Positions 31,780 through 44,062 of a DNA stretch of 64,000 nt are shown here, piece by piece; position 1 is the stretch's first letter; each line of letters starts with the position of its first letter. Origin of the DNA: Anthoceros angustus (Eukaryota; Streptophyta; Anthocerotopsida; Anthocerotales; Anthocerotaceae); contig VJWM01000025.1 of the NCBI GenBank assembly GCA_010909165.1, forward strand, positions 1,054,001-1,118,000, read 5' to 3'. The notes beneath the pieces were generated by a model. It was not told where the DNA came from, did not search any database, and was given only the letters and a program-made list of their open reading frames with translations. Both the position numbers and the translations under genes were made by a program.

Positions 31780-33000
31780 CAATCGATCTGGCTCCCTCCT
31801 TCCAGGCTTCACTGGTTGGTTTGCAACTCCTGCGACAGTGTCTCATCGGGAAAGTCGTCTTCTGGTCGTTTTCCACCTTCCTGTTTTCAATCGAGATATG
31901 AAGTCGGCATTGATATGCTTCTCTCGTTTCCTTTGTGAAGGTAAACTCACAGGCAAGATCCAGCGTGCTATCGTCCGAAAGGTCGAGTTTATTCACAAGG
32001 TGTTTCAAGGCAAAGTGGTCAACATGGAACACAAATTCATACGAGAGGAGGTGTGTCTCCAGGTAAACCATTCCAGTGCTTGCGCTCCGTGGTGGTATAC
32101 TTTCGCTCGCGTCCGTTAGTTGTCTCGGCATAGTAGATCGGAAAATCCTTCTTCTTCTCATCCCGGCGGCTAAGGGACCCAATTGCAAATCTTTGAAACA
32201 TCAACAGCGTGGAACTTCTTACTCGATCCGGTCCTTTTAGCGTGGGGCTGTAGCGATTGTGGTCGTAAGTCTGAATGCTTCCTCCCGTTGCGTCGTCCTC
32301 CCTCCGATCCTTCCTTAACAAGCTCGTTAGTGGGGCGCCGCTTGGCGAAATTTGGAGCAAGCGTCTATAATCGACCATCCCGGGAACCCGGAGTTCCTTT
32401 AGCGTTGTGGTGCTCTAAGGGTGGCGATGACCTTTACCTTGTCCGGATCTACTTCTATACCTCGGCTTGAAATTGATGCCCCAATTCCTCGACATGCAGT
32501 AGCACTTTTACGGATGCGAGCATAATTGCGTTGCTCGGCGCTCGAGCACTTCCGGGAGTGCGGCGGATGGTCCTTGGCGGCCGAATCGCAGTCGTCGGAA
32601 AACTTCCATAAAGTCGCGAGGAAGTCCTTGAAAATTTTGGATGGCTGCGCATGAAGGACCCAGTGCTCCGTCAACCCGTCGCTGCGCTTGTAAGCATATG
32701 TCCCCGATCGGTTGTAAAGCGGTCGAGGCCAATCGCTCTCCCTAAGGTGCGGTGATTATGCAGTACCGTCTAGGAATGAATCGCCATTACACTGCGACGG
32801 ATCCGAGGATATATCGATGAAGGGTAGCGGAAAGTGATCCTTCTTGGTGACCTTATTCAACCTTCTCCATCGACAAACTCGGATTTTGCACGCCTCTTAG
32901 GTACTACCACTATTGGAGCCACCCATTCGGTATTGACTATAGGATAGATCACGTCCTTGAGGTACATCTCCAAGCGATCCTTTACCTTGAGGAGTACTTG
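31780..33000 (-). pseudogene. Ty3/gypsy reverse transcriptase and RNase H (degenerate)
   Basis: The RNase H side is visible as FVFHVDHFALKHLVNK near 32030. The reverse-transcriptase side is visible as DPDKVKVIATLRAPQR near 32410 and FLATLWKFSDDCD near 32600, where active copies would carry the FVDD catalytic motif. Intervening frameshifts mean no continuous protein. The order RT, RNase H, integrase identifies the Ty3/gypsy superfamily. Confidence 0.75.
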
Positions 33001-33639
33001 GATTTAACTCTTGTGGAATCCTTCTGGGATTGCTCGGTTCCAGTCAATCCTATGCTCGCCCCATTCTTTGGGGATCCCTTCATGTCTACCTCGGCGAAAA
33101 CATCGATGAATTACGCAGCGGTTGCTTCATTCCTTCCTCCAACGCCGCATCCATTGTTACGGAGAATTTGAGCACCTTCGGAAGAACCTCAACGTCCTTG
33201 ACTTCATCCTGTACCCTCGCTCTCGTGCGGTGCTAACCCCGAATCCTTCTTCGGCTCCCGTTCCTCTTCTCTCATGCCCCATTCCCTAAACAAATCCTCC
33301 GGCGTGTTGCGTGGCCTCCTCCACTTCTCCACTGCTGAATCGCCGGACCCTTTGAGCATTCGGCGGTTACCCGTGACCCTCGGGTTAATTGTATATGGGA
33401 TATCTCTGCGGTAGTCCCGCTCCTCATCGAGACCATGAGATGTGTGCGGGAACCTATCTTCCTCTCCCATCTCCCCCGTGTCCTGCCGAGTGTACCCTTC
33501 TGATTGGAGTTTCACTGCATACATGTCTTACTCCACGATAGGCACATCCTTCCCTCCTTGGTCTTGGGATCCCATTCCAGCGGTTTAAAACCGACTTCCT
33601 TCCGCCCCACTTGGCGTGCATTGCGATCGTACATCCATG

Positions 33640-33930
33640 TTCGGCCAATTAGGGGCGTCGTGCCACAGCGATTCTTTGGATGACTACATAATCCATCAAG
33701 TAGGGATGGTTCCAATGGTCGTTAGCACCCACAGTTCCCCAAACCATTACGGACATGTCGCTAGCCTCAAAACCTTGGTAGTATGTTCAATATCCAAGCC
33801 CAATTTCCTAGCCGTGTCTTCATAATATTTACCCCGTGTCGAGAGGCACTCCTTTGATGACACATCCGAAATTTCCACAGGTTGGTGGGCCTTGATCCAC
33901 CATGGATACCAAGTTCACCGCGAGCGCTGG
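33640..33930 (-). pseudogene. Ty3/gypsy aspartic protease remnant
   Basis: On the minus strand one frame reads EDTARKLGLDIEHTTKVLR, followed after a frameshift by WGTVGAN and HPYLMDYVVI, like the post-active-site half of a retropepsin. I could not locate the catalytic DSG-type triplet. Confidence 0.45.
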
Positions 33931-34659
33931 GGCTGGTATAGGAACATTGCGCCTCTTTTGGGTTGCGCCTCTTTTAACGCCCTCGATCATTGCCTATACA
34001 GGATTGTCTCGGAGGAGTTGTCCGAATGTGATCATGAAATGTTGGTCCATGATGGCCTCGGCGAGATTGAAAAGCGGTGGCCCGACCTTCGCCATCCGAG
34101 TTTGGTTGGTTGGGTTCCCGGTTCGTCATGACTTGGATGCGGTGGCCCTTCCGGTGGGGTGGTGGACTCCCACAGGGTGGTGGAAATCGACACCGCCTTT
34201 TCCCGTAGCCTCCTTGCCAATTCTTCTTGTATCATATCCATGACTTCCGCCCGTCGTCCGGAAACCCTAACTCGGTTCGGTAACTTTCTCTCGAAATCGG
34301 TAGGGTTCCACCCCTTGACTTCGTGACCCTTCATTCACCTTTCCATTGGAACACTCAGTCTCATGCATCACTCTTTTGCACATATGGTCCATCCGCCAAG
34401 TCACTGCGGGACTTGTTTTTCGTCTTTGGCGTTCCGGTGTTGGTATTTCCCCATGGTGGCGACTCTCTCCCTCATCGATCCGTGGTCGTATCCGCCTCCT
34501 TTCTTCTTTTTTCCCCCCACGCCTCTCTTTTGCTTTTGTGCTCCTTGTTCTAACGACCATGGCGGAGGCTTCCCCATAATAATCGCTTCCTCTGCGTCTA
34601 ATCCCTCCAAGCTCCTCGGGGTTCCAATCTCGGCATCCTCCCATACCGCCATAAGTCGT

Positions 34660-36340
34660 CCTCAACATGCATGGCGGACCGGACTTGGGTTTGGTGGCGA
34701 ACTCCCGTTACGGGTGGGCTGCGCGATCCTCACCGTCTTCTGGGGCTTTGGCGAGCACACTTCACCAAATGCCCTGCTTACAATCTTGACATAGTTTATC
34801 AAAATCTCCATTGCCTTGAGTTGGATAAGGGCTATGCATAGTGTCAAGGTTGCGACAATTATAGCACAAGGCGGTACCCATTGGATTGTTACCCGGTGAT
34901 TCTGACGCCTACCCCGTGGAATTCGTAGGTTGGCGGGTACATGGTCTTTGGGTACACTTGGGTTGGAACCTCCGGATCGGTATGTATCTTCCACGGACCC
35001 TCTTCCTCCTCTTCCTCATATCCCGGTGTGTACCCTTGTCGTCGGACAATTAGCTTTGGAGTGTCCTGCTGCGCGTTGAGCAGAAGAGGTTGGCTCGTGG
35101 GTTCGTGTGACTCTCCGCCTCTCATGTTCCTTGACCGCATTAAGATGGAATTTCTCGAATTTTGCCATCATCTCCTCCATCTTGTTCCCTGTTGTTCTAC
35201 TTTCTTGGCTACCTCGGCCTCCCTTCTACTTTGTTCGCGTCCTTCTTTGCATCGCCTCTGTTTGCCCTTGCCGACTCCTTGTTGTCCGTGCACGACCCTT
35301 CATTTTCTTTTTCCATTTGGCGCTCCTCATCGATGGCGCTTCCTCCGATCACTCGTTTCCTCCTCAGGAACTTTAGAATCTTACTGGAGCTTTCTTCACG
35401 ATGAACTTCCTTAGGAGGATGAGGAATCCTTCTTTTTCCATCCACAGGCTTCTTCTTCTCCTTCTTAGCCTTCCTCCTCCCTTGCGGGTTGGATTCCTCA
35501 TAGTTTAGCGCCGCCTTGATAGCCTTGCCCAAATTCTTCTCCGCTTGTAACCTTCGTGTCTCCCCATCTTAGAACCCGGGCCTTTAGCGAACCACCGTGT
35601 GCACGCAACTCAGTGAGGGCCACTTGATCGCGTGGTGGTGAAACCTCTCCACATACGCTGCAAGGTTTCCTTCTTTCCTCTGCGGTTTTCAAGCTTGGAC
35701 AACACGTATCCTCTCGTCAAGCCCCTGAACCTTTCACAGGCGGTTTTAATTCTTCATAGGTTCTTTGGAGGTGTGGGCGACTTGAGGTATTCGCGCCTAT
35801 ACCACTTATTTGGACCCCGAAGAACTCCATAGAACAATGAATCTGGTGCATCTCCGCTTCTGGTTTGCAAATGTGCTCAAAGCGCTCAACAAATTCATCG
35901 GTCTTCATACCCCTTCCCTCTCCATACTGACGGATAAGGTTGCTTGGTGGTGACCACCACCGGTGGTGGTGGTGGTCATGACTATCGTTCTTGATTCGTG
36001 GTTGGTCCAACAACGGTTCTGCGAGTCGATTGATCTCCAACGATGCACACTTTTGGAAGAGGTCGTGGATGGAATTGGTCCGAGGTTCCTTGGTGGTGGT
36101 ACCTCGTCCAAGTCCAGAGGTTGGGGATCTTGCTCCAACAAGATCGGACCCCCGTCCCCTGGTTGCTTCCTTACCTCCTTTCTCCTTCCAACGGGTGCGT
36201 CTTCCGGCTGGACCCTCCTCAACTCGCGGTTTGCAACCCTTTTTAACCTTTCCAGTGCTTGGCGTTGTCGCTTCTCGTGTGGCCTTCCGTCCCGACTTGA
36301 CTCTGAACCCTCTGACTCAACCCGTGGCATCCATCTACCT
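34660..36340 (-). pseudogene. Ty3/gypsy gag (degenerate)
   Basis: The frame 35905-36330 opens with MPRVESEGSESSRDGR and is highly charged. It hands over to 35717-36040, which has the capsid-like KTDEFVERFEHICK and MHQIHCSMEFFGVQ of plant retrotransposon gag. A knuckle-like CYNC sits near 34860. A His/Gly-rich run (HDHHHH) is encoded by the GTG repeats near 35965. Confidence 0.65.
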
Positions 36341-36413
36341 AACTAGATACACTCCAAAACTAGACACCTAAGCTATGGTTAGTCCCCCTATAACCTTGAC
36401 AGCAGTTTCATTC

Positions 36414-36432
36414 CCCGGCAACGGCGCCAAAA
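36414..36432 (-). promoter_or_regulatory. Primer-binding site, tRNA-Asp
   Basis: The plus strand ccccggcaacggcgcca is identical to the 3' end (with CCA) of plant tRNA-Asp(GUC). Read on the minus strand it is the complementary site directly inside the 5' LTR, separated from it by the usual few bases. This fixes the element's orientation. Confidence 0.9.
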
Positions 36433-39400
36433 TGTGGAATGGGTTTTTGCATCCGAAGACGCAAAGAGGCCACATTTACCCTCTATGTCGTTATAGTCCT
36501 AGGATTCGATCCCAAGGGAATGGTGTTGTGTCAAGGTGTGCTAAATCTATGGATTCTAGACCTACGCTCTACCCCACCTTCCACCTGCCCAAACCCACCA
36601 CCGTGGTAGACTCGGCCACCGCGTGGCGGTTCGACCATGGCGGGCCCACAACGCCGCCTTCGCGAGTCTATTCGTCCGGCTTCTCTAACACGGACCTAGG
36701 CTATCGGACACCTACGCCTCCTGCCGCCAGAATTTTGCGATCCTACCACTTCCCTCCCCTCGCGTTTCGATTTTCCCTCACACGCTCTCACAATCCCTCC
36801 CGGTAGCGCTCACAACCCCTCGGAACCTTTCCCAATGAACTCTCCCTCGTCTCACGGGCCACAGACCCCTCCTTGGGCCACAGACCCCTCTCTCATGGAA
36901 TGAACACACACAGTGGCGGCGGTTGGAAGAGGATCGGAAGAAAACCCGGTCGGTGCTTGGGCGATTCGCCTTCGCGATTCCTCGGCCGTCCGCGGCAATC
37001 CTACCTCTTTTTCGTGGCGCGGCCACCTTCCGTTACCCAGGCGTGGAGCTTGGCCACTCCGCTCTCGACCATCCGAGATCTTCCGGCCTTCTTGTGACGA
37101 AGGCGGTCGAACCCGTTTGATCTTGACGGGCGTCTCCAATCAACCCCACTCGGCGGTTCGATACGGAAGTTCACACGAAATCGTCCTTGAGAGACACCCA
37201 AAGGGTCTCTTATACATCTGGGTGGTCCAACACGGCTCACTTCTCTTTAGTGTCTAAAATTGTAGCTCCTACCACGGCGCCTTACCAATCTAAGCAACAA
37301 CTCTGGTGATGGAACTCCCTATCCTCGCTGAAAAACCCGGTCCTAGGCTATCGCGACTCCCTAAAATCAGCGCCGCCTTCGCGATTCTTTGCCTCGCCCC
37401 TCGGCCCATGGGGACCCCTCTCGCTCTTGACCTCGCCTCGATCCGGCGATTTTCCCCACAACCTCCACCTCGCTCTCCTTTGCTTCCCCTCGCGCCTTCC
37501 AGCGGCGTTGCCTTTGTGACCTCTATGTCCATTGTCCGCTCCTCCTGGACAACCATACCGTGCTCCTCCCTCCATGCTCTGGGCTGCGCCTCGCTCATCT
37601 CTTCCAGCACCACTTGCGGAGGATAGGCGCCCGCTCCTATTCGAAGGAACCAGCAGTAGCGCTGTGGCGGTCAAGATGTCTGACCGGTGGTTTACGCCCC
37701 TCCTGTCCCAACAACCACATACACGTTTAGAGTGAGCACCCGCTCACCATGCAGGCAGAAGCCAGGGACATGAGCATCCTCATCCGGACGCCGTAGCACA
37801 ATACGCCCTTATGATACAGAGGTCCTTACCCTCTCCTCCCGTGGACAATCCTGGGCCGGCTGCTGTTGATTCTCCAGGGGATCTGTCCCTCCATCTGCGA
37901 CACTCCCGTCGGTGACTTCCCCCACCTCAGTTCCCCGTTCCACGACGGTGGCTGGTTTAGCCACCGTGGTGGTTGCTTCCCCCACGGTGGTTGTTTCGGC
38001 TCCTGCGGTGGCTGTTGCTCGGCCTTTCTTCGGTTTGGCCACCTCTCTCTTGACTCGGCCCTAGCCCGTCTCTTTCCGCTTGTACCTCTCCGTTCTTGAA
38101 TTTCTCCAAGGCGCCATCGCACACTGCTCTGGACTCATGAGACCTCATCCAAGCTCTTCAATTGTAGCATCGCCCCTTGACTGATTTACTAAAGCTTCTG
38201 AGTGGACATGTCCCTTGCCTCCTGTGCCTTGCATAAGGCCGCCGCACTCCGTCTGCGCTCCTCGGCCGCCTTGCTCTCGCCTTCCGGGCTTCCAACTTCT
38301 CCTTGAGCAACTTCTCCTGTTGGCCTTGCACACTCGGCCAAGTGAGAGCCATGGCTTGATCGAGGAGATCCGCTGCGTCGTGCCATGGCAAGTCAAACCA
38401 CCGTCCCAAATTGGGCTGTCCCTTGCCCATCCGCCTCCACAACAATTCTCGTGTCACGGTGTCTCCTATCCCCACCTCGGCCGGACGGTTCGGTGAAATG
38501 TCGCCAAAATGTCCGGAGCTCCGTTGCGGTCTCGGCTGAAGTTAACCCTCCTCTCCTAGGGGTTGGTGCCTTGCCTCTTCCCGCTTCATTCTCCCTAGCG
38601 GCGATTCATCCCACAGGAGGAGCAACTTGCCATTTCCCTTTACTTTTTCCTCCTTTACCGCGTTCTCTGCCGTCTTGACTGGTGACCACAGGTGTGGTGG
38701 GTTCCTCCTCTGTGCTGCCCTCCCTTCTTCGCCGATCCCGTTGCCGTTGCGCCCTTCGCTTCTTACCCTTGGAAACTTCCCCACCCTCTTCCGAACCTTC
38801 CGAGCGCACTCCCAAGCTACTGGAATCCTTGCCCGAATCCTCCTTCAATTCCTCCTCTTCTACCTTGAGTTCCACGGCCGGCTTCCAACCATGCGGGCGG
38901 ACCGACTTCAACTCAGTTAAACACCGGAATGCAAATACATGAATCGGAAAAGGCGAAATCAAGGAGGGCCGAGGGAAGAGAGTAAATTCGCCTTCTCCTC
39001 ACAGGCTCTTTCGAAAATCATCCTCCCCAATCAATTTGTGTACCCTTGACCACCTCGTGAAGAAAAACCAAGAAGTGATCCGCCATATGATCCGACTTCG
39101 GTTACAGAAACACAAAATCCATTTGGCCAATCCCACACGTGAACCACGAGTTGGCGAGTCACCCATTGTTCACTCTCACTTCCCGAGGCTTCATGAGCGC
39201 GGCGCTGCGGCTTTCAAGGTCTTCTTTGGGGTCAATCACCAAGCTCCCATCCTCGATGCTTCTCGCCCCGCTGCGAAGAGGCCAAATCCAGTTGCGGCCT
39301 TTTCCTCGCGTCACCCTCTTGCGACTTGGTCCTTAATTGCGGGCGCACTCTTGCACCAATGCGTGTCGTAGCACCATTTCTTCTCCATGAACTTGAGACC

Positions 39401-40124
39401 CGGCTCACGCACAGTGCCGGCTCTCACTTTCCGATGGTCCATGTTGGGCCCTGCGTGAGTGAGATTTCGGCGCGGCTCGGGCGCCATCTCCTTCTCGTTG
39501 TCTCCCAAAACAAAACCTCGACTACCTGCGGATCACGGTCGGAAGAGAAAAAAAAATCGAGCCTCGCGCTCCTTCCACGCCTCCTCGCGAACTTGCGGCG
39601 CCGATTTCTCTCCTCCGCGCCGCTCGATCGTCGCGCCTTTTCCTCCCTGAGGCGGTGATTTGGCTGGCGTCGTGTGCCGCCTCTTCTGCTGACTCGCTCC
39701 ATTGCCCCTCACGGAAAGTCGCGACCTGTCTTGGGTGTGCCCTTCTCCCGATTGCGCTCCGTGGGTAGTCCTCCGCCACTAGGGTTGTAAATTCCCACAG
39801 TGCATGCGTCCGTTTCTCGGACCGTGGTGGAACTAGCCACCACCCCTTGACTACACTGGCATGGCATGTGAGCATCCCTAGCATATATAGACACCTTTTA
39901 TTCTAAAATTCCCAATACCCAAGGACTCTATTTCTACCCCACCCTCGGGTCAAACCTAAGGGTCGAAAAATTATTATTATCTCCAAGGGCCAAGGACCAT
40001 TCCGTATAAAAGACCTGACTCAGACGATTCTCAAAGCACTCTGCTATTCTAACACACCCAAAACAAAAAAAATCGTTCACCCTGACACTTGAGAGCGGGG
40101 TTAGTTCACATGTGGTCTTCCACA
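36433..40124 (-). repeat. Right LTR (5' LTR) of the gypsy element
   Basis: It starts TGTGGAATGGG beside the primer-binding site and ends cttccaca beside the target duplication. It is about 110 bases longer than its mate through scattered short insertions. The charged minus-strand frames of the left LTR recur here (for example 37809-38042, 38606-38962 and 39522-39884). Confidence 0.92.
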
Positions 40125-40129
40125 ATTCC
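40125..40129. repeat. Target-site duplication ATTCC, right
   Basis: Exact match to 26995-26999. Confidence 0.9.
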
Positions 40130-40329
40130 ATAGCTTCAACGGCCTCAGTAAGCTTTCCCCACTCACATAACGTGCTCATGGTTACAGGCATCATGACTCC
40201 CATTTCCAATCCAGCACGCCTCCCAGGCTCAAGCTTTACCGGAGAGATCGACTTGGAAGGAGAGGCACAATGACCCACCTGCATGTTCAAAGAAACAAGC
40301 TTCTCATCTACCCAAGTTGGCTTGAACAT
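40125..40329 (-). pseudogene. 5' part of the interrupted PPR gene
   Basis: The minus-strand frame starts MFKPTWVDEKLVSLNMQVGH and ends TLCEWGKLTEAVEAME right at the target duplication. The last part is typical of the first PPR helix pair (C-x-x-GKLTEAVEAM). On removing the element and one ATTCC, the sequence runs on into the PPR fragment at 26560-26994, with one change of frame just past the join. This is the likely 5' end of the same gene. Confidence 0.7.
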
Positions 40330-40429
40330 GTTGTTTAACTAGAGGACCTCACCGGACTCCTTGCACCGAAGGCGAGCGAGAGCTCCTCTTACCTTGCCTG
40401 GTATCCCACGCTCAAGAGGGGAGTCCTAA

Positions 40430-41432
40430 GAAGTGGTGGTGGGAGGATGGTTACTTGGTGTGGTCACACTGAGAAACTACAAATTGAACAGGCTCGAATT
40501 GGCCTCGATTGAATCGAAGGAACATGAGGATGTGGGCCTGTTTGGGCAATGTAGGCCTTCACAATTCAGCTCAAACACATTTGGAGTTTTAACATGGTTC
40601 CAGTCCAGTCACATATCGCTATCTGTATATAGGATTATGAGGATTTGTTCACATTGCAATGTCACCATGGAGGACATGTCTCCGTTACCTATACCACCAC
40701 AACTCAATCAATGTGAGATTGAGGCACGTCAAAATACAATAACATGTTAAGCACCCAGCTACAAGAGTGATCATACCTGCAAGATCTTCACAGCTTTTTT
40801 GAGCAAATTTCAAAGTCACTGTGGTTCTAGCCTCCCCTCTAAGTTTAATGGTAGCCTCATCGGTTTTCACCCATATCAGCTCTTCGTTATTAATCTGCAC
40901 CGTCGCATCATCAGGGAGTATACTAGCACTTGCAGTGGGGCTCCCTTCTATTGGAAAATTTTATAGCAACATGTAAGTCTAGGTCTAATGTACTTCCTGC
41001 AATTCCTTTGGGAATACACAAGGAGAACTGCCTGATTGGCACATTACATTTCAATATTTGTAACACAATGATATGTAGATTTTTTACATATTAGCAGCAC
41101 AAAGTCAGGCCTAATGAATTGGTCAATCCAGAGGGCTAGCAGTGGTAGCCTTGCCCTGCTGAGCTAATTTCTAATAGACGCAATAGGTATAGAGTTTCTG
41201 ATAGGCCTACACGTAATCTACATAGTAGAGTTTATCGAAGGATGTCAGAAATGAGAACTTTTCCATGCAAATTGCTAATTCTAAGGAGGCTTTCAATACC
41301 ATTGTTGAATGCTTGTATCATGAAGAATGCAAACTAGTGTTTACTCTACCCCAAAGAAATCCACAAAACTTGCCTCAAGTGAGGGTTACACGTGCCTTTG
41401 ACGGCAGCGGGTAACCTAGTGGCTTCCACACA
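40430..41432. other. Unrecognised region between elements
   Basis: Short frames only (40433-40750 plus, 40685-40900 minus), AT-leaning sequence, no family recognised. It may include the promoter of the broken PPR gene. Confidence 0.35.
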
Positions 41433-41602
41433 ATGCATGCTGCACCACCAATAGGTGTGAACACATCAGTTGATAGATTGGAAGCACACAATAGGCGTGT
41501 GGATACACATTTTGGTCACATCACTCACAGCATTGCTGGCATAAACATTGACTTACAGGAAGTAAAAGAGCAAATCGCGCATTTGGACTTCAAACTTCTT
41601 TC
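41433..41602 (+). pseudogene. Reading frame interrupted by the copia element, 5' part
   Basis: A frame starting MHAAPPIGVNTSVDRLEAHN and rich in helix formers runs into the CTTTC target duplication. Joining 41602 to 48697 keeps the frame open for about 32 more codons (SLIKPELLKNLVFRG and onward) to a TAG at about 48792. I do not recognise the protein. It may be part of an older repeat rather than a gene. Confidence 0.4.
41598..41602. repeat. Target-site duplication CTTTC, left
   Basis: Immediately outside the TG end of the left copia LTR; identical to 48692-48696. Confidence 0.92.
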
Positions 41603-41872
41603 TGATGAGAATCACGCACAAACGCACTTGCAAAAGAGTCTTGTAGAGTTGCATTACATAATAGAAAATACAAGAGTGTTTAAATAGTAGGTAGAGTCGG
41701 TGGTTACAACCATAAGTTGTTGTAACTATAAGTGGTTATAACCATAAGTGGTTATAACAACTAACTACCTAAATAACCACCTAAAGAAAACTACTTAGTG
41801 CCCTAGGCATATAATAATCATTAAGTAAAGGTGCCCTAGTGAATAGTGCCCTATACCTAATATATTTCATCA
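41603..41872 (-). repeat. Left LTR (3' LTR) of the copia element
   Basis: It runs from TGATGAGAATC to TTTCATCA. It contains direct short repeats of ataagtggttataac. A single substitution separates it from its mate. Confidence 0.95.
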
Positions 41873-43687
41873 CTCCACTCACTTTGTGAACTAGGGGTGA
41901 CAAAATAGAGGATTTTTCTAGCTTCAAAATGAGCCAAAATAGGCCTAAAAGCGAAGACTAGACCTTAAGCAAAATTAATTTAAAAACATAAAGGAAATAA
42001 CCTATATAAGAAAATAGGAAAATATTTTTAAAATGAAAATGCCGAAAAGAAAACTTAACGGACGGGCTTGGCGGTTCGCGTCTCCACCGCGAGGAGCCAG
42101 CGAACCGCCGCGTCGCGGCTATGGCGGGCGGAGCCGGCTCACGCCCCTCAGTGCGCCGTCGCCAGCCGATTTTTCCTGCGTCGACCATTTCCGGGCGCCA
42201 GCCTAGAGTTCTAGTGCAAATAGCTGGCGATTTCACATGTGTGGGGCTTGATTGCGATACCTCGTCTTCATACCTTCCTCATTGCGGCCATTGCGGCCAT
42301 TGTTTGCTTGTGTTCTCCCTCCAAACAGGCGCCCGGGTGCTCACAGGACATCCATGGCGGGAAACGCATCCGGAAGGAACTGCGAATTTGCAAAAGATCC
42401 TCCGACCTCCTACAACACCAGTCCGTTGGGAGGATTCCTTCCATTGCGGACCACAATTTCATACCACAACGGCATTGCGGCCATTGCGGCCATTGCGGCC
42501 ATTGCGGACCACAATTTCATACCACAACGGCATTGCGGCCGGGTCGGATGGTGCTGCGGCAAGGAAGAATAAGCGGCTTGCCAGTGCAATCATGGCGGAT
42601 ATCCATCTGTTTCCTAAAGTGGCTGGAAATTCACATATCATAAGGTCAAGCGAAGGCACGACGGCATCGTAGCTGGAAGATGGCGCCATGACTATACCAT
42701 TGGAAACAACAACAGTGTGGTGGAACCTCGGATGGTGAAGCCTCAAATTTTCGAACTTCTATATGAAAACATGGGTTGAATCGCGAATGGCGGTGGAATG
42801 CGGCAATTGATCTTCATCACAACACACCTCTGCAGTGCGTTGGTGTAATCGAGATATCATCGTCGGTGAAAATATAGTGATAACCTTCATGAAGAATCTA
42901 ATAGCAAAGGTAGGAACCAACTTTCATGCCCACATATGCTCATACGTTGAAATGTTCCACTCGACGATTCACGAAATTGATCTGATTTTTCTGAAGAAAA
43001 TTTATGCAAGGGCAAGTCTCCTAAGACTTGTGATCCACCCCATTAAGCCGCGAGTCCAAGCTATATTGCAAGGAAGTCCAAGCTAGCATGCATGCAGGTG
43101 GATTGACCACTACCACTTACATAGTGTGCCAGAGATTATGCGGCTTCTAACCCTCCAGTTGAATATGTGTACCAAATTACCGGAATCCACATGGTGTGAC
43201 TAGGTTCCATGTGTAAGGAGTTCGAGGAGGACACACTAAGCACATCTATAGTAAGTGTTCTCAATAAGCAAAAGTTATAATAAAGAAATATTATTTTGAC
43301 CCTTCTTGCACTATGGTTTAGGATGCTTGGGCACTTAGCAAGGATCTTTGGGGAATACTACGAAGACCATTTAGAAATTGAAGAGGAAATGGAATATGTA
43401 GTTAAGAAATGGGCTTGAAGAAATAAGGTTAACTTAATCGGCCCGGATAGCGATCTTCTTGGTTAGGTTGGTATTGACTTGGTATCTAATATACCTAAGG
43501 TCTTCATATGTTTAATATGTAATTCCGACCAAGGGACTTTGTGAATAAATCATGCGTTATCCCGAGTTTGAATATAACTAATATCAATAGTTTTATTTCC
43601 CAACATTTCTCTAATGTAATGGTATTCGACTATGTGTTTAGTCCTAGAATGGAAAGCAGGTTTGCTAATGCTATGGCTCCTTGACTA
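41873..43687. other. Extra segment between RNase H and the 3' LTR
   Basis: Copia elements usually have only a few hundred bases here. This one has 1.8 kb. The part 42059-42600 is GC-rich, against an AT-rich background, and holds an antisense (plus-strand) 183-codon open frame at 42121-42672 with a 9-base GCGGCCATT repeat. A second antisense frame of 83 codons is at 42835-43086. No known domain is seen in either. It could be captured host DNA. Confidence 0.6.
42282..42541. repeat. GCGGCCATT minisatellite and 54-base direct repeat
   Basis: Runs of ttgcggcca occur at 42281-42303 and 42475-42508. A unit containing ggaccacaatttcatacc and ending cattgcggcc occurs twice, at about 42447 and 42507. 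Confidence 0.85.
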
Positions 43688-44062
43688 TCAACGTATAGAG
43701 GTGTAGGGTTGTCTTGTGTGATTGAGCTCACTTAAGGCTAACCTACTCCATACAATATCCTTGGCAACCGAGGTTAGTACTCTATACTCTGACTCAGTGC
43801 TTGAAAGGGCAATGGTCATTTGTTTCTTACTTGACCATGATATGGGAGCTTTGCATAGCATAAGTACATAGCCAGATACTGATCGCCGTGTGTCGGGATC
43901 ACCAGCATAGTCGGCATCAGCATATGCCGTTAATATTGGTTTGTTCATACTTGGTGTATGTTGATAAACTAATCCTGTATTCATTGTACCCTTAAGGTAC
44001 CTAAATATACGTTTGACAGATGCCCAATGTTCACGACCAGGATTCTCCAAAATTGTGAACAA
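43688..44062 (-). pseudogene. Copia RNase H domain
   Basis: A 124-codon frame carries the standard copia RNase H blocks: HWASVKRIFRYLKGTMNTGL, TAYADADYAGDPDTRRSVSG, ISWSSKKQMTIALSSTESEY and AKDIVWSRLAL. The catalytic Asp in YADADYAG and Glu in STESEY are present. The frame ends a little after the usual block, and upstream it breaks from the reverse transcriptase. Confidence 0.92.

Larger units (their letters stand above)
27000..40124 (-). mobile_element. Ty3/gypsy LTR retrotransposon with giant LTRs, 13.1 kb
   Basis: The element is bounded by TG...CA ends and an ATTCC target duplication. Its LTRs of about 3.6 kb are at 27000-30580 and 36433-40124. It reads on the minus strand: the primer-binding site at 36414-36432 matches the 3' end of plant tRNA-Asp(GUC), and a purine tract (GAGAAGGGAG) lies just before the 3' LTR at 30581-30590. 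Degenerate gag, protease, reverse transcriptase, RNase H and integrase follow in the Ty3/gypsy order between the LTRs. Stops and frameshifts interrupt every domain, so this copy cannot be autonomous. It lies within a PPR gene. Confidence 0.93.

Noticed and set aside
42121-42672. Calling the antisense frame in the copia element a cellular gene
   Set aside because: It is internal to a transposon and dominated by a 9-bp repeat; kept as an observation instead.
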